Shown here: positions 36,452-45,580 of the stretch, piece after piece | Position numbering within the stretch: position 1 is the first letter of the stretch | How the letters are laid out: the number at the start of each line of letters is the position of its first letter | DNA from: Bradyrhizobium sp. BR 10289 | GTDB lineage: Bacteria; Pseudomonadota; Alphaproteobacteria; Rhizobiales; Xanthobacteraceae | Reading direction: 5' to 3' | Length of the DNA stretch: 64,000 bases | Assembly: GCF_019455385.1 (NCBI RefSeq) | Contig: NZ_JACOFR010000003.1 | Coordinates: 124,001 to 188,000, forward strand | Notes under the pieces: generated by a model | Told to the model about the DNA's origin: nothing | What the model saw: only the letters and a program-made list of their open reading frames with translations | Database searches by the model: none | Translations under genes and position numbers: made by a program

Positions 36452-38806
36452 TCACCATTTATAGCGCAGCGTCGCAATCACATTGCGGCGAAGGCCGTAA
36501 TAGCAGCCGGTATCCTGGCAGACCTCCACATAGGTCTTGTCGAAGAGATTGGTGGCATTGACGCTGGCGAGGAAGCCCTTGAATTGCGGACCAAGTGCCG
36601 CAAGGTCGTAATGCATGCCGAGATCAAACAAGGTCGTGGCAGGGACGTCGAACGTATTGAGCGAATTGCCCGGCGCGGCGCCGAGATAGCGGACCCCGCC
36701 CGACAGGCCGAAGCCGTCGAGTGCGCCGCCATGAAAGGTGTAGTCCGCCCACAGCGAAGCGGCGTGAAGCGGAATGCCGGGAACGCGCTTGCCGAGGTTC
36801 GTCGTATTCGACTCGGTATTGACGAGCTCGGTATAGGTGTAGGCGCCGAGCATGGTGAGATTGCGGTTGATCTCGCTCTTGCCTTCGAGCTCGACGCCGC
36901 GCGAACGCACCTTGCCGGTCTGCACGTTGGAGCGCACGCCTCCGATGATGTGGGTCGGGTCGGGATCGGGCGTCAGCACGTTCTGCTGCTCGAGGTTGAA
37001 GGCCGCGAGGGTCAGAAGGGTCTTCGGATCTGGCTGGTACTTGACGCCGACCTCCTCCTGCTGGCCTCGCGTCGGCTTGAATGCCTGGCCGAAGAAGTTG
37101 GTGCCGAGCCGCGGCTGGAACGATTCGGTATACTGGACATAGGGCGCGACGCCATTGTCGAACTTGTAGAGCAGCGCCGCACGCTTGGTCAGTGCGCCGT
37201 CCGATTTCGGCGCGGTCGTGCTGGCCAGAAGGTTGTCGGTGTTGAGGTCGGCCTGGTCGTAGCGCAAGCCGAGCAGCGCGACGAAGCCGCCGAGCTTGAC
37301 CTGATCCTGGCCATAGAATCCGACCTGCTCCAGTCTCTGACGGTTGTAAGAGGTGACGGGCGGGGTCGGGAGCGGCAGGCCGTAGACGGGATCGAAAGCA
37401 TTGATCGCAGGCACACCCGTCGTCGTGCCGCGGTTGAGCGCGGTATCGACCGAGTTGCGATAGTCGATGCCAAGCAACGCGGTATGATCGAGCGGGCCGG
37501 CCTTGAACTTGAATTCGCCCTGGTTGTCGAGCGCGAGCGAGCGCAGCGTCTCATAGGTCGTGTAGACGCCGCGTGACAGACTGAACGGGTTGCTCCCCGT
37601 CGGCGAGACCACCGCGAAATCGGTGGAATTGTCCATGTAGCGCAGGTTCTGCCGCACCGTGAGCACGTTGTTGAAGCGGTGCTCGAACAGGTAGCCGATG
37701 GAGGCGACGGTGCGATCGGTCTTGTCGAAGCCCGGCTCGCCCGAATAGAAGCTGGTCGGAATCTTCGCCCCGCCGGCGGCCGGAAAAACCGTGCCATTGG
37801 CCGGCAGCAGGTTGAAGAAGCCGGCCTTGGGATCGCGCTGATAGGTGCCGAGAACCGTGAACGTAGTCTGGTTGTCCGGCCGCCAGGTGAGCGACGGCGC
37901 GATCGAGACGCGCTGATAGCCGGTATGGTTGACCTGGCTGCCGACATCGAAGCCGGACGCGGTGAAGCGGTAGAGAAACTCCTTGTTCTTGTCGATCGGC
38001 CCGGACAGATCGACGCCCGCCTGGGCGCGACCATAGCTGCCGGTCGAGACGAACATCTCGTGATAGGGCTCGAGCGTCGGTCGCTTGGAAACGAGGTCCA
38101 CCACGCCGCCGGGTGACGCCTGGCCGTACAGAACCGAGGCCGGACCATGCAGGATCTCGACGCGCTCGAGATTGAACGGCTCGATGATCGGATAGGCAAA
38201 GATGCTCGCATTCATCAGCCTGAGCGAGTCGAGATACTGATCGGCGAGGAAACCACGAATGTAGATCTGATCGAAGCGTGCATCGGCCCCTTGCGCTTCG
38301 GCCCGCACGCCCGAGGTGTAGCGCACCGCCTGCGAGACGCTCTGCGCGCCCTGTGCCTGGATCTGGTCCTGGGTCACGACGGAGATCGCGACGGGCGTCT
38401 CGATCAGCGGCGTATCGGTCTTGGTGCCGGTGCCGCTGCGGGTAGCGACCATGCCGTCGACATGGCCGAAAGCCGATTCCTTGCGGCCGGCGCCGGCGCC
38501 AGCCCCGGCTGCAGCCGCGGCGGCGGCGCTCGCGGCCACACTCGCGCGGGCGGCGGCACGCGCACGGGCTGCGTTGCGGCTGCGTGCAGAGGACGTATTG
38601 ATCCGCTTCGGAGCCGCGCTGGCCTGAACGATGACAGGGACGAGCTCGGTACCCGCGCCAGCGGTCGAACCTGCCGCCGATGATTGTGCCGCTGCCCCTC
38701 CACTCACGATGGTCAGAACGACTGAGCTAACGGCCCCTGCGAGCCGCCAGCGCCCCACTTCCAAGATGCCCACTTGCCACTTCCCCAACTTCCAACGGCT
38801 GCGCAT
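36452..38806 (-). CDS. TonB-dependent siderophore receptor
   Basis: A 784-residue outer-membrane receptor of the FhuA/FoxA type. It has a signal peptide (about residues 20-41) and then an unusual Ala/Arg/Gly-rich segment at about residues 74-107. The plug domain follows ([47 protein letters not shown]-like region at 220-245), then a 22-strand barrel ending in an aromatic residue (LRYKW). Terminal Trp and the overall length fit hydroxamate siderophore receptors. It leads an operon with the PepSY and small membrane genes. No clear Fur, RirA or Irr site was found upstream. Confidence 0.93.
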   Translation of the reverse strand: [784 protein letters not shown]

Positions 38807-39150
38807 CTGCAGCCGGAGCTAGGAGTTACCGCGGCGGTTCAACGTTGCGGGCTAGAGGCCCTCCAAACTGGAGCTTTACTATTTCCAAGGTACAGAGACG
38901 CTGCAACCACGCGCAGAGCCGTGCCGTCGCGCGCCTGTACTGGCGATACGCCACTGCGGGCGGACCGGCTCTGTTTCTGAAAGTTGCGTCGGAGGCCGGC
39001 TACACGGGGCTGTACCAGCGTGCCGGCACACGTTCTGCGTAATTTTTCGCCACTGGAGACAAATCGAGCCGGTCTCACGCAAATGCTACTCGGACAGGCA
39101 CGAGATTGCCGGTAAAAACATCACCCTGATTCACAAACCTATTTTACTCA
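38807..39150. other. 344-bp intergenic gap between receptor and opgC
   Basis: Both flanking genes point away, so this holds two divergent promoters. No reading frame here looks like a gene: the candidates are short and lack ribosome sites or family features. I see no clear iron box and no strong dyad. AT content rises toward 39100-39150, just before the opgC-type start, where its promoter probably lies. Confidence 0.6.
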
Positions 39151-40293
39151 ATGAAACCGTCCGTCAAGGCGAACCTCGCCGCATTTCGTCACGACGCCAG
39201 GCTCTATTTGACGCTCGGCATCGCCAACTGGTCGGTGTTCGTCGACCACATCCCGAACAACGTTGTCAATTTGCTGACGCTGCGCAATTTCGGCTTCAGC
39301 GGTGCAGCCGACCTGTTCGTGTTCGTGGTGGGCTATGGCGTCGCCATCATCCACGGCAGGATGACGCTCGAGCGCGGCTACGTCGTCGCGGCGACGCGGA
39401 TCTTTCGCCGGGTCTGGCGGCTCTACGCCGCCTATGTGGTGCTGTTCGTGATCTATATCGACACCATCGCCTATGTCGCCTCACAGTCGATGGCGCCGGA
39501 GCTCATCCAGGAATACAACATCTCGGGAATTCTCGAGCACCCGCTGCGCATCCTGATCCAGGGATTGTTGCTCCAGGAAGAGCCGCTCAACCTCGACCTG
39601 CTGCAGTTGATGATCCCGCTGATGGCGTTCTTCCCGTTCGCATTGTGGGGTCTGCTGCGCCGTCCGAACCTGACGCTGGCGATGTCGGTCGCGCTGTATT
39701 TCGCCGCGCGGTGGTTCGGCTGGAATTTTCACGTCTACCCCGACCAGGAATGGACCTTCAATCCATTCTGCTGGCAGATGCTGATGGTGCTGGGCGGCTG
39801 GTTCGCCGTCACAGGCGCACCCGGACGCGCGCTGCACGGGACGTCCTGGCTGCGGATCGTCGCCGGCGTCTATCTCATCCTCGCGATGGCCATCACGCTG
39901 ATGCGGCATTCGCCGGCGCTGTCCGCTTACCTGCCGGACGTCCTCCTCAACGGCATCGCGCCGACCGACAAGGAAAACCTCGCGCCCTATCGCGTGATCC
40001 ATTTCCTCGCGCTCGCCTTCCTCGCGACCTATTTCATTCCGGCCGATCACCCCGGCCTGACATGGCGGCCGCTTCAGGCTGTGATCACATGCGGCGAGGA
40101 ATGGCTCGCGGTCTTCTGTGTCGCCGTGTTTCTGTCGCTGGCCGGCCACATCATCCTGATCACCGGTGCGAACCTGGTAGTGATGCAGATCGCCGTGAGC
40201 ATCATTGGCTTCGCGGCGATGACGGCGGTCGCCTATTACATCGCATGGTCGAAGCGGCAGGACCTGCCAGCGGCGCTGCGGCAGCAGGCCTAA
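39151..40293 (+). CDS. opgC: OpgC-family membrane protein (periplasmic glucan succinylation)
   Basis: A 380-residue integral membrane protein with about ten helices and the OpgC_C family pattern. DHIPNNVVNLLTLRNFGFSG and DLFVFVVGYGVAIIHGRM lie in the first 75 residues, and FNPFCWQMLMVLGGWFAV in the middle. OpgC proteins transfer succinyl groups to osmoregulated periplasmic glucans. The gene stands alone, without opgG/opgH in the window. AT-rich sequence precedes the start and no strong ribosome site is visible. Confidence 0.85.
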   Translation: MKPSVKANLAAFRHDARLYLTLGIANWSVFVDHIPNNVVNLLTLRNFGFSGAADLFVFVVGYGVAIIHGRMTLERGYVVAATRIFRRVWRLYAAYVVLFVIYIDTIAYVASQSMAPELIQEYNISGILEHPLRILIQGLLLQEEPLNLDLLQLMIPLMAFFPFALWGLLRRPNLTLAMSVALYFAARWFGWNFHVYPDQEWTFNPFCWQMLMVLGGWFAVTGAPGRALHGTSWLRIVAGVYLILAMAITLMRHSPALSAYLPDVLLNGIAPTDKENLAPYRVIHFLALAFLATYFIPADHPGLTWRPLQAVITCGEEWLAVFCVAVFLSLAGHIILITGANLVVMQIAVSIIGFAAMTAVAYYIAWSKRQDLPAALRQQA

Positions 40294-40299
40294 AACCCT

Positions 40300-40400
40300 G
40301 TTCCGATGGAATCGGAACGGGCCTCCCAATTCTTGTTTTGACGCATTTTCTCGACGCGAGCCGGTATCCACTTCACTCGAAAACGCTCTCGCCAAATATT
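40300..40400. repeat. Rhizobiales intergenic repeat with GTTCCGAT hairpin
   Basis: GTTCCGAT (40300-40307) and ATCGGAAC (40311-40318) form an 8-bp stem with loop GGA. The following TTGTTTTGACGCATTTTCTC and GAGCCGGTATCCACTT phrases belong to a repeat seen widely between genes in Bradyrhizobium and relatives. It starts 7 bp after the opgC stop and may also end that transcript. Confidence 0.6.
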
Positions 40401-40471
40401 CGTGCGATTCTGCTAGGCCCGATGGCGAGCCTGCGCTATGCCGAGTAGCTTTGCGTGGAGACGGCGTGACG

Positions 40472-41080
40472 ATGGCGAAAGACGGGGGTGACGAGGCTGA
40501 CGGCGCGCCGAGGCGCGGGCGGCCGAGGTCGATCGAGACCACCAACGCCATTCTGGAAAGCGCCTATGCTCTGATGGCCACCACGGGTCTCGCCACCACC
40601 ACCATCGACGCGGTGGCGCGGCACTCCAGCGTCTCCAAAATGACGATCTACAAATGGTGGCCGTCACGCGAAGCACTGCTGATCGACGCCTTCCTGCACC
40701 ACGCCGCGCAGATGCTGCCGCTGCCGCCGGTGAGTACCGGCACGGCCGCTTCACGCGCGCGCCGCCATGCCGCGGCCTATGCCGAGGCGCTCCAGAGCGA
40801 GTTCGGCAAGGTGCAGCTCGCGGTGATCTCCGAATGCATCTCCAAGACCGGCTCGGCCGAGCTGTTCTACGCGCGCTATTTGCAGTTCCGCCGCGACGCA
40901 CTTGTCGAGATGATCGCAGCGGGCCAGAAGGATGGCAGCGTCCTCGCCGAGGGCGCGCCGGAGGATCTCTACGACGCGATCTATGGCAGCCTGTTCTACC
41001 GCTATGTCTTCGGCATTGCGCCGGTCACGGCGGCCTATGCGCGCAATCTGGTCGACATGGTGCTGCGGCCGAAGAACTAA
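40472..41080 (+). CDS. TetR-family transcriptional regulator
   Basis: A 202-residue repressor-type protein. The N-terminal helix-turn-helix reads TTNAILESAYALMATTGLATT and VDAVARHSSVSKMTIYKWWPSREALL-like (residues about 25-72), followed by an all-helical ligand domain of TetR_C-type. A GTG at 40466 with GGAG 5 nt upstream is an alternative start two codons earlier. It has no obvious target next door; both sides carry palindromic repeats, so it may be transcribed alone. Ligand unknown. Confidence 0.88.
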   Translation: MAKDGGDEADGAPRRGRPRSIETTNAILESAYALMATTGLATTTIDAVARHSSVSKMTIYKWWPSREALLIDAFLHHAAQMLPLPPVSTGTAASRARRHAAAYAEALQSEFGKVQLAVISECISKTGSAELFYARYLQFRRDALVEMIAAGQKDGSVLAEGAPEDLYDAIYGSLFYRYVFGIAPVTAAYARNLVDMVLRPKN

Positions 41081-41127
41081 AGCATGATCCGGAAAAGTGC
41101 GAAGCGGTTTTCCGAAAAGATCATGCT
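41081..41127. repeat. Rhizobiales repeat AGCATGATC...GATCATGCT
   Basis: AGCATGATC (41081-41089) and GATCATGCT (41119-41127) are perfect 9-bp arms. Inside, GGAAAA and TTTTCC pair around GTGCGAAGCGG, extending the stem. This element, with the phrase CCGGAAAAGTGCGAAGCGG, is found many times in Rhizobiales intergenic regions. It begins right after the TetR stop codon. Confidence 0.7.
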
Positions 41128-41138
41128 CAAACAATAAC

Positions 41139-41181
41139 CTATAGCGCGATGACGATTCATCCCAATCTCATCGCGCTATAG
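41139..41181. terminator. 14-bp inverted repeat between convergent TetR and kinase genes
   Basis: CTATAGCGCGATGA (41139-41152) and TCATCGCGCTATAG (41168-41181) are perfect arms with a 15-nt loop. It lies 9 bp from the kinase stop and 59 bp from the TetR stop, where a bidirectional terminator would be expected. There is no T run, so it may instead be part of the adjacent repeat family. Confidence 0.5.
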
Positions 41182-41190
41182 TCGCCGCTT

Positions 41191-42882
41191 CTATCGTGCT
41201 GGCCGCACCGGCGCCGAGATCTTGTCGGTTCGATCGCGCTCGGTCATGTCGACCACCGTCTCCATCGGCGCGGTCAATTCATAGACATAGGAGACCTCGG
41301 TGAAGTAACGCTTGGCGGTGCCGCCGAGCGCCTCGGGCGCGACGCGGTCGAGCAGGATCAGGCCAAAATCCGAATCCGGCCGGCGCGTCGCCTCGCTGGT
41401 GTTGAACTCCTCCCAGCGGAAATGGAAGACCTCCTCGGTCCCCTCGCCGGTCACCGTCCAGTTCGCGGTGATGTGCGGGTGCTTGCCGACCAGCGAGAGG
41501 CCCTCGTCGGAATGCGAGGCCAGCTCGAAGAACAGCAGCGACAGGCTCTGCGCCGCGCGCGCGCTGACGGCGATATCGGGGCCGGTGACGGCGATGCGGT
41601 CCGCATGCGGGATGGCGCGCGCCTCGAACAGGCCCTTCAGCTTGACGCCCTGCCACTGGCTCTCGCTGAGCAGCGAGACCACGTTGGACATGGCGTGAAT
41701 GCGGCCGATCAAGAGCTCGCGCGCGACGTCGATGTCCGAGCCGTGGCGCAGCGTGCGCGTCACGATCGACTGGATCACCGCCAGGATGTTCTTCACGCGA
41801 TGATTCAGCTCGTCGATCACAGCGGTCAGCCGGCGCTCGAAGCCGATCCGCACCTGGATCTCCCGGCTGAGCCGCAAGTTGTTATAGGCAACATAGCCAA
41901 ACAGGCCGCACACCATCGCGGTGATGGCCAGGCCGATCGCCGCGACGATGATCGCTGTCTGCTCGGCACGCCGCGCCGAATTGCTCTTGGCGTAATAGCC
42001 GAGCTGCCAGTCGCGGCCGCCGAAGCTCACCGTGCGCATCGCCGATGGCGCCGGTCCGTCCGGTGTCGTCATGCGCATGGAAACGACGCCCTGATCGTTG
42101 GCGATCAGTTCGCTATTTTCCTTCCGCGGGTCCTTGAGTGCGACGGAGAACAACGACAGATCGTCGTTGGTCAGCATCAGCGAGGCGAGCTCGTAGGAAA
42201 ACGTGATGAAGCCGACGGGCTCGGTCGCACCTTCAGGGATGACGGGCGCAGCAACGATGACGCCGATCGCACCATTTGCGCGCGTGAGCGGCACCGGGTC
42301 GGAGGCGACCGACCGCTTCTCGATCCGGGCCCGCGCGAGCATCGCGCTGCGGACCGGGTCCTGGTCATAGCTGCGGCCGGGCAACGCCTTGGTCTCGTCG
42401 CTGCGCGGCTCGAGGTCCATCAGCACGTCGATCGGGTGGGTCAGGCTCGCGGTATCGATCGGCTTGTCGCCGTAGTCGCGGATTTGCGACTTGGGGAAGC
42501 CGGCGGCCGCGATCGCCGCCTGTGCTGCCGCAATCTCGCTGGGCTGCAGCCGGGCGACCCAGCCGGCCACCACGAAGTCGGTCTTGAAGGCATAGATCGC
42601 CGAGCGCAGCGGCTCCAGCATGTTGGGCTTGAGCACCGACGGCGCGCGGAACAGGCCTGAGGCGACACGCGCGAGCAGCTCGCGCTCGGTCAAGCGGTCC
42701 TGGACCAGGCTCGCATGGACATCGATGGCGCGCGCCAGCGCGATCCGGTCCAGCGCCAGCTCCTGGTCGTGGACGCGGTAAGCCGCAAGCCCGGAGAGCA
42801 AGGCTCCGAGCAGAGCAATAAAGCCGATGATGAAACCCAGCCGGACCACGCGACTACTCAGGCGAAAGCAGGAGGTCGGCAA
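41191..42882 (-). CDS. CHASE-domain sensor histidine kinase of the HWE/HisKA_2 type with degenerate ATP-binding site
   Basis: A 563-residue membrane sensor. Helix 1 is at about residues 14-35, a CHASE-type periplasmic domain follows (about 70-260), and helix 2 is near 305-328. The phospho-acceptor region ELNHRVKNILAVIQSIVTRTL has its histidine near residue 360. The following ATP-binding region is unusual: where HWE kinases have ELATNAxKYGA, this protein has ELASHSDEGLSL, so the Mg-binding Asn is not visible. The glycine box is also altered (SDFGLILLDRVAPEALGG). It could be an inactive or regulatory kinase. No response regulator is adjacent. Confidence 0.85.
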   Translation of the reverse strand: MPTSCFRLSSRVVRLGFIIGFIALLGALLSGLAAYRVHDQELALDRIALARAIDVHASLVQDRLTERELLARVASGLFRAPSVLKPNMLEPLRSAIYAFKTDFVVAGWVARLQPSEIAAAQAAIAAAGFPKSQIRDYGDKPIDTASLTHPIDVLMDLEPRSDETKALPGRSYDQDPVRSAMLARARIEKRSVASDPVPLTRANGAIGVIVAAPVIPEGATEPVGFITFSYELASLMLTNDDLSLFSVALKDPRKENSELIANDQGVVSMRMTTPDGPAPSAMRTVSFGGRDWQLGYYAKSNSARRAEQTAIIVAAIGLAITAMVCGLFGYVAYNNLRLSREIQVRIGFERRLTAVIDELNHRVKNILAVIQSIVTRTLRHGSDIDVARELLIGRIHAMSNVVSLLSESQWQGVKLKGLFEARAIPHADRIAVTGPDIAVSARAAQSLSLLFFELASHSDEGLSLVGKHPHITANWTVTGEGTEEVFHFRWEEFNTSEATRRPDSDFGLILLDRVAPEALGGTAKRYFTEVSYVYELTAPMETVVDMTERDRTDKISAPVRPAR

Positions 42883-43159
42883 TAAACACGGAGCATATCA
42901 ACGCCGCTCGAACGGCCATGTGCCGAAACAGGGTGGACCCCAGTGGCAGAGATAATGAAGGAGGAGACATCGCTACGCAACTTGGGTCGCCTGAAAAGCT
43001 TAATCCGCCCGGCCGATGGTCCGGCCAAATCGACTTACAAGACGGCTCTGCCCCGGGCACCGGAGGTAAACAATCGCCGTGTCGGAAATTTGTTCCGCTG
43101 CCGGGGCTCCGCCTCAGGTGTTAACGGCGAAAAACGCCTGCGCCAAGTCGTCGCGTCGG

Positions 43160-43783
43160 TCAGCCCGCCCGTTTCAAGCCGCCTTTGGCCTCGATGAAAC
43201 CGACGATGCGGTCGAGCCCGGCGCTCTTCTTCAGATTGGTCATGACGAAGGGACGCTCGCCGCGCATGCGCTTTGCGTCCGTCTCCATCTTTTCGAGGGA
43301 GGCGCCGACATGGGGGGCAAGGTCGATCTTGTTGATGACGAGGAGGTCGGAGCGAGTGATGCCGGGGCCACCCTTGGACGGGATCTTGTCGCCGGCGGCG
43401 ACATCGATCACGTAGATGGTGAGGTCGGCCAGTTCAGGGGAAAACGTGGCGGCGAGATTGTCGCCGCCGGATTCGATCAGCACGAGGTCGAGGCCGGGGA
43501 ATTTCGCGCGCATGTCGGCGACAGCCGCGAGATTCATCGAGGCGTCCTCGCGGATGGCGGTGTGCGGACAGCCACCGGTCTCGACGCCGGCGATGCGGTC
43601 CGGCGTCAGCGAGCCGGAGCGCACCAGGAATTCCGCATCCCATTTGGTGTAGATGTCGTTGGTGATCGCGGCGATGTCGTAGCGCTCGCGCATGGTCTTG
43701 CAGAGCAGGTCCATCAGCGCCGTCTTGCCCGATCCGACCGGGCCGCCGACACCGACACGCAGGGGACCGTGAGATTTCGACAT
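43160..43783 (-). CDS. ureG: Urease accessory GTPase
   Basis: A 207-residue SIMIBI GTPase that powers nickel insertion into urease. It has P-loop [11 protein letters not shown] (about residues 14-24), [17 protein letters not shown] with the metal-binding Cys-Pro-His, [17 protein letters not shown], and [11 protein letters not shown]. Start ATG 43783 ([11 protein letters not shown]) follows AGAGAG; the longer frame adds 12 atypical residues. Last gene of the urea locus, 39 bp after ureF. Confidence 0.96.
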   Translation of the reverse strand: MSKSHGPLRVGVGGPVGSGKTALMDLLCKTMRERYDIAAITNDIYTKWDAEFLVRSGSLTPDRIAGVETGGCPHTAIREDASMNLAAVADMRAKFPGLDLVLIESGGDNLAATFSPELADLTIYVIDVAAGDKIPSKGGPGITRSDLLVINKIDLAPHVGASLEKMETDAKRMRGERPFVMTNLKKSAGLDRIVGFIEAKGGLKRAG

Positions 43784-43822
43784 GTGACTTGCTCTCTCTT
43801 GATCAGTTGAAGGCCGCATCGC

Positions 43823-44545
43823 TCACGAGCGAAACAGCCGCGTATATTGCGTCTCGTGCCTGAGGCTGGCGAGATCGGCGCGGAACGTCGCGCTGCCGAG
43901 ATCGTCCAGTGTCGCATCCAGCGCACGATGGGCGGTCGCGGCAACCGCCCGCTCCAGCTTCACCAGCACGCGCTGGCTGTCGGTCTGGCCGAGCGGAATG
44001 AGGCGACTCGCCGCGGAAATCCAGTTTGAGACCAGCGCATGCAGGAAAGCGTGCAGCGTCGGCGCCAGCGGCACGCCATGCTGAGCTGCGACCACGCCGA
44101 CAGCGACGGGATAGACCAGTGGCGTGCGGCATGCCGCGACCATGGCATCCAGACCTTCCGCATCCCACGCGGCGCGGGAGATGTCGATGAAGGCGCGGCC
44201 CTGCGAGGTGGTCTCGAGCTGCCGCTCGCGCGAGGGCACGAAGGCGCTCGCAAGCTCGGCGATCTCGCTCAGGCTGGCGTCGTCGCCGTCTTCAGCGGCG
44301 CGATAGGCATGGACCAGAAACGTCGCGTCACACAAGCCGGAGCCGTCGCCGAGCATCGCATCGAGCCAGTCGGCCAACGTTGCGATGTCGGTGATGTCGC
44401 CCGCCTCAACCGCCCATTCGATGCCGCTGGAATAGGAGAAACCGCCGACGGGAAACGCCGGCGACAACCAGGTCATCAGCCGGTACAGCGCCGCCGCCTC
44501 GCGCTCGGCGAGGTCGCCGGCACCGACCTGCTCATTTGTGGTCAT
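43823..44545 (-). CDS. ureF: Urease accessory protein UreF
   Basis: A 240-residue all-helical protein of the UreDFG activation complex. It opens with [30 protein letters not shown], a UreF hallmark, and has later [39 protein letters not shown]. The start is ATG 44545 (or 44551), 14-20 bp inside the end of ureE. The same frame is open further upstream only because it reads the ureE His-rich tail out of phase, giving a Met/Thr/Ile-rich nonsense extension. Confidence 0.94.
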   Translation of the reverse strand: MTTNEQVGAGDLAEREAAALYRLMTWLSPAFPVGGFSYSSGIEWAVEAGDITDIATLADWLDAMLGDGSGLCDATFLVHAYRAAEDGDDASLSEIAELASAFVPSRERQLETTSQGRAFIDISRAAWDAEGLDAMVAACRTPLVYPVAVGVVAAQHGVPLAPTLHAFLHALVSNWISAASRLIPLGQTDSQRVLVKLERAVAATAHRALDATLDDLGSATFRADLASLRHETQYTRLFRS

Positions 44546-45173
44546 GAGCATGCTGGTGGCCGTGGTGATGGTCGGGGTGGTCGCAATGCTCGTCGTGATG
44601 ATGGTGATCGTGGCTGTGGCTGTGGCCGTGGTCATGCGCGGCATGATCATGGTGGTCATGACCATGATCATGGTGATGATGGCCGTGATCATGCTGGGCA
44701 TGATCGTGGTGCGCATGGTCATCATGACCATGCGCGTGACCGGCATCGGCGTAGGCGCCACCTTCAGGATCGAACGGCGCCTCGATCTCGATCACGCGCG
44801 CGCCGAGGCCCTTCACCATGGCCTCGATGACGTGGTCGCGGCGGATGCGCAGGCTCTTGGCCATGATCTGCGTCGGCAGATGACGGTTGCCGAGGTGCCA
44901 GCCGACGCGGATGAGGTGGTGCGGATCGCGGCCGCGGATCTCGAGCAGCGGCTCGGGCGCAGCGACCACTTCGACCAGCCTTCCGTCCTCCAGCACCAGC
45001 GCATCGCCGCCGCGCAGCGCGACGGCGTTCTCCAGGTCGAGCAGGAATTCGAGCCCCCGAGTCCCCGTCATCGCCATGCGGCGGCGGTGCCGGTCGTCGA
45101 AATCGAGCACGACCGTATCCGCCGGCGTGTCCGTGAAGCGGTGCTGTCCCTTGACCTGCGTTGCCCGGATCAT
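44532..45173 (-). CDS. ureE: Urease accessory nickel metallochaperone with long His-rich tail
   Basis: A 213-residue UreE. The first 140 residues hold the peptide-binding and metal-binding domains ([18 protein letters not shown] contains the conserved histidine at the dimer Ni site). The C-terminal 69 residues contain 36 histidines, mixed with Asp and Gly, and one cysteine. Such tails bind several nickel ions and can serve as storage. This one is longer than the Klebsiella tail (about 15 residues). It overlaps ureF and lies 14 bp after the ABM monooxygenase gene. Confidence 0.95.
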   Translation of the reverse strand: MIRATQVKGQHRFTDTPADTVVLDFDDRHRRRMAMTGTRGLEFLLDLENAVALRGGDALVLEDGRLVEVVAAPEPLLEIRGRDPHHLIRVGWHLGNRHLPTQIMAKSLRIRRDHVIEAMVKGLGARVIEIEAPFDPEGGAYADAGHAHGHDDHAHHDHAQHDHGHHHHDHGHDHHDHAAHDHGHSHSHDHHHHDEHCDHPDHHHGHQHAHDHK

Positions 45174-45187
45174 TCGCTGTTATCCTG

Positions 45188-45487
45188 TTACCGTACTTCG
45201 ACCTTCTCGGGCGTGATCACCTCGATCTTCGGCGGCGCCGTGAAGCACTTTACGGCGACGCGGCCGAAAATCTTCATGTGCTCCTGGGTCCGATGCGGCA
45301 CCAGCGCCTCGGCATTTTCCCACTGCTCGACGAACACCATCTTGGTGGGATCGGTGACGCTCTCGTGCAGATCATAGGCGATATTGCCGGGCTCCTTCCG
45401 CGTCTCCTTGATGCAGGCGGTGGCGGCTGCAATGAATTCGGCACGCGTCTCGGGCTTGATGGTCAGGGTGGCAACGACGTAAATCAC
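45188..45487 (-). CDS. ABM-domain putative quinol monooxygenase
   Basis: A 99-residue protein of the antibiotic-biosynthesis-monooxygenase fold (YgiN-like). It shows MIYVVATLTIKPETRAEFIAA, KEPGNIAYDLHESVTDPTKMVFVEQWEN and a C-terminal HMKIFGRV segment, all of which fit the dimeric alpha+beta barrel. Members oxidise quinols or similar aromatics without cofactor, or have unknown roles. It lies inside the urease operon between ureC and ureE and is transcribed the same way. Nothing in known urease maturation requires it, so its presence is either an insertion into the operon or an unrecognised link. Confidence 0.85.
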   Translation of the reverse strand: MIYVVATLTIKPETRAEFIAAATACIKETRKEPGNIAYDLHESVTDPTKMVFVEQWENAEALVPHRTQEHMKIFGRVAVKCFTAPPKIEVITPEKVEVR

Positions 45488-45580
45488 GAGAAATCCTCCC
45501 GGCTTTTCTTCTCAAGGGTTAGATACCGGGCGGGACATTAGACCAGCCGGGATCGAACGCAAAACCGGAAAAGCCGTACC

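Noticed and set aside
42883..43159. Possible small gene between the sensor kinase and ureG (for example the frame from 42943)
   Set aside because: There is an AAGGAGGAG-like sequence, but the frames behind it have no conserved features and one runs into ureG on the opposite strand. I could not support a gene.
44546..44761. N-terminal extension of UreF by 72 codons
   Set aside because: The extension is a Met/Thr/Ile-rich reading of the His-rich ureE tail in another frame. UreF proteins begin near [13 protein letters not shown], as with the start at 44545.
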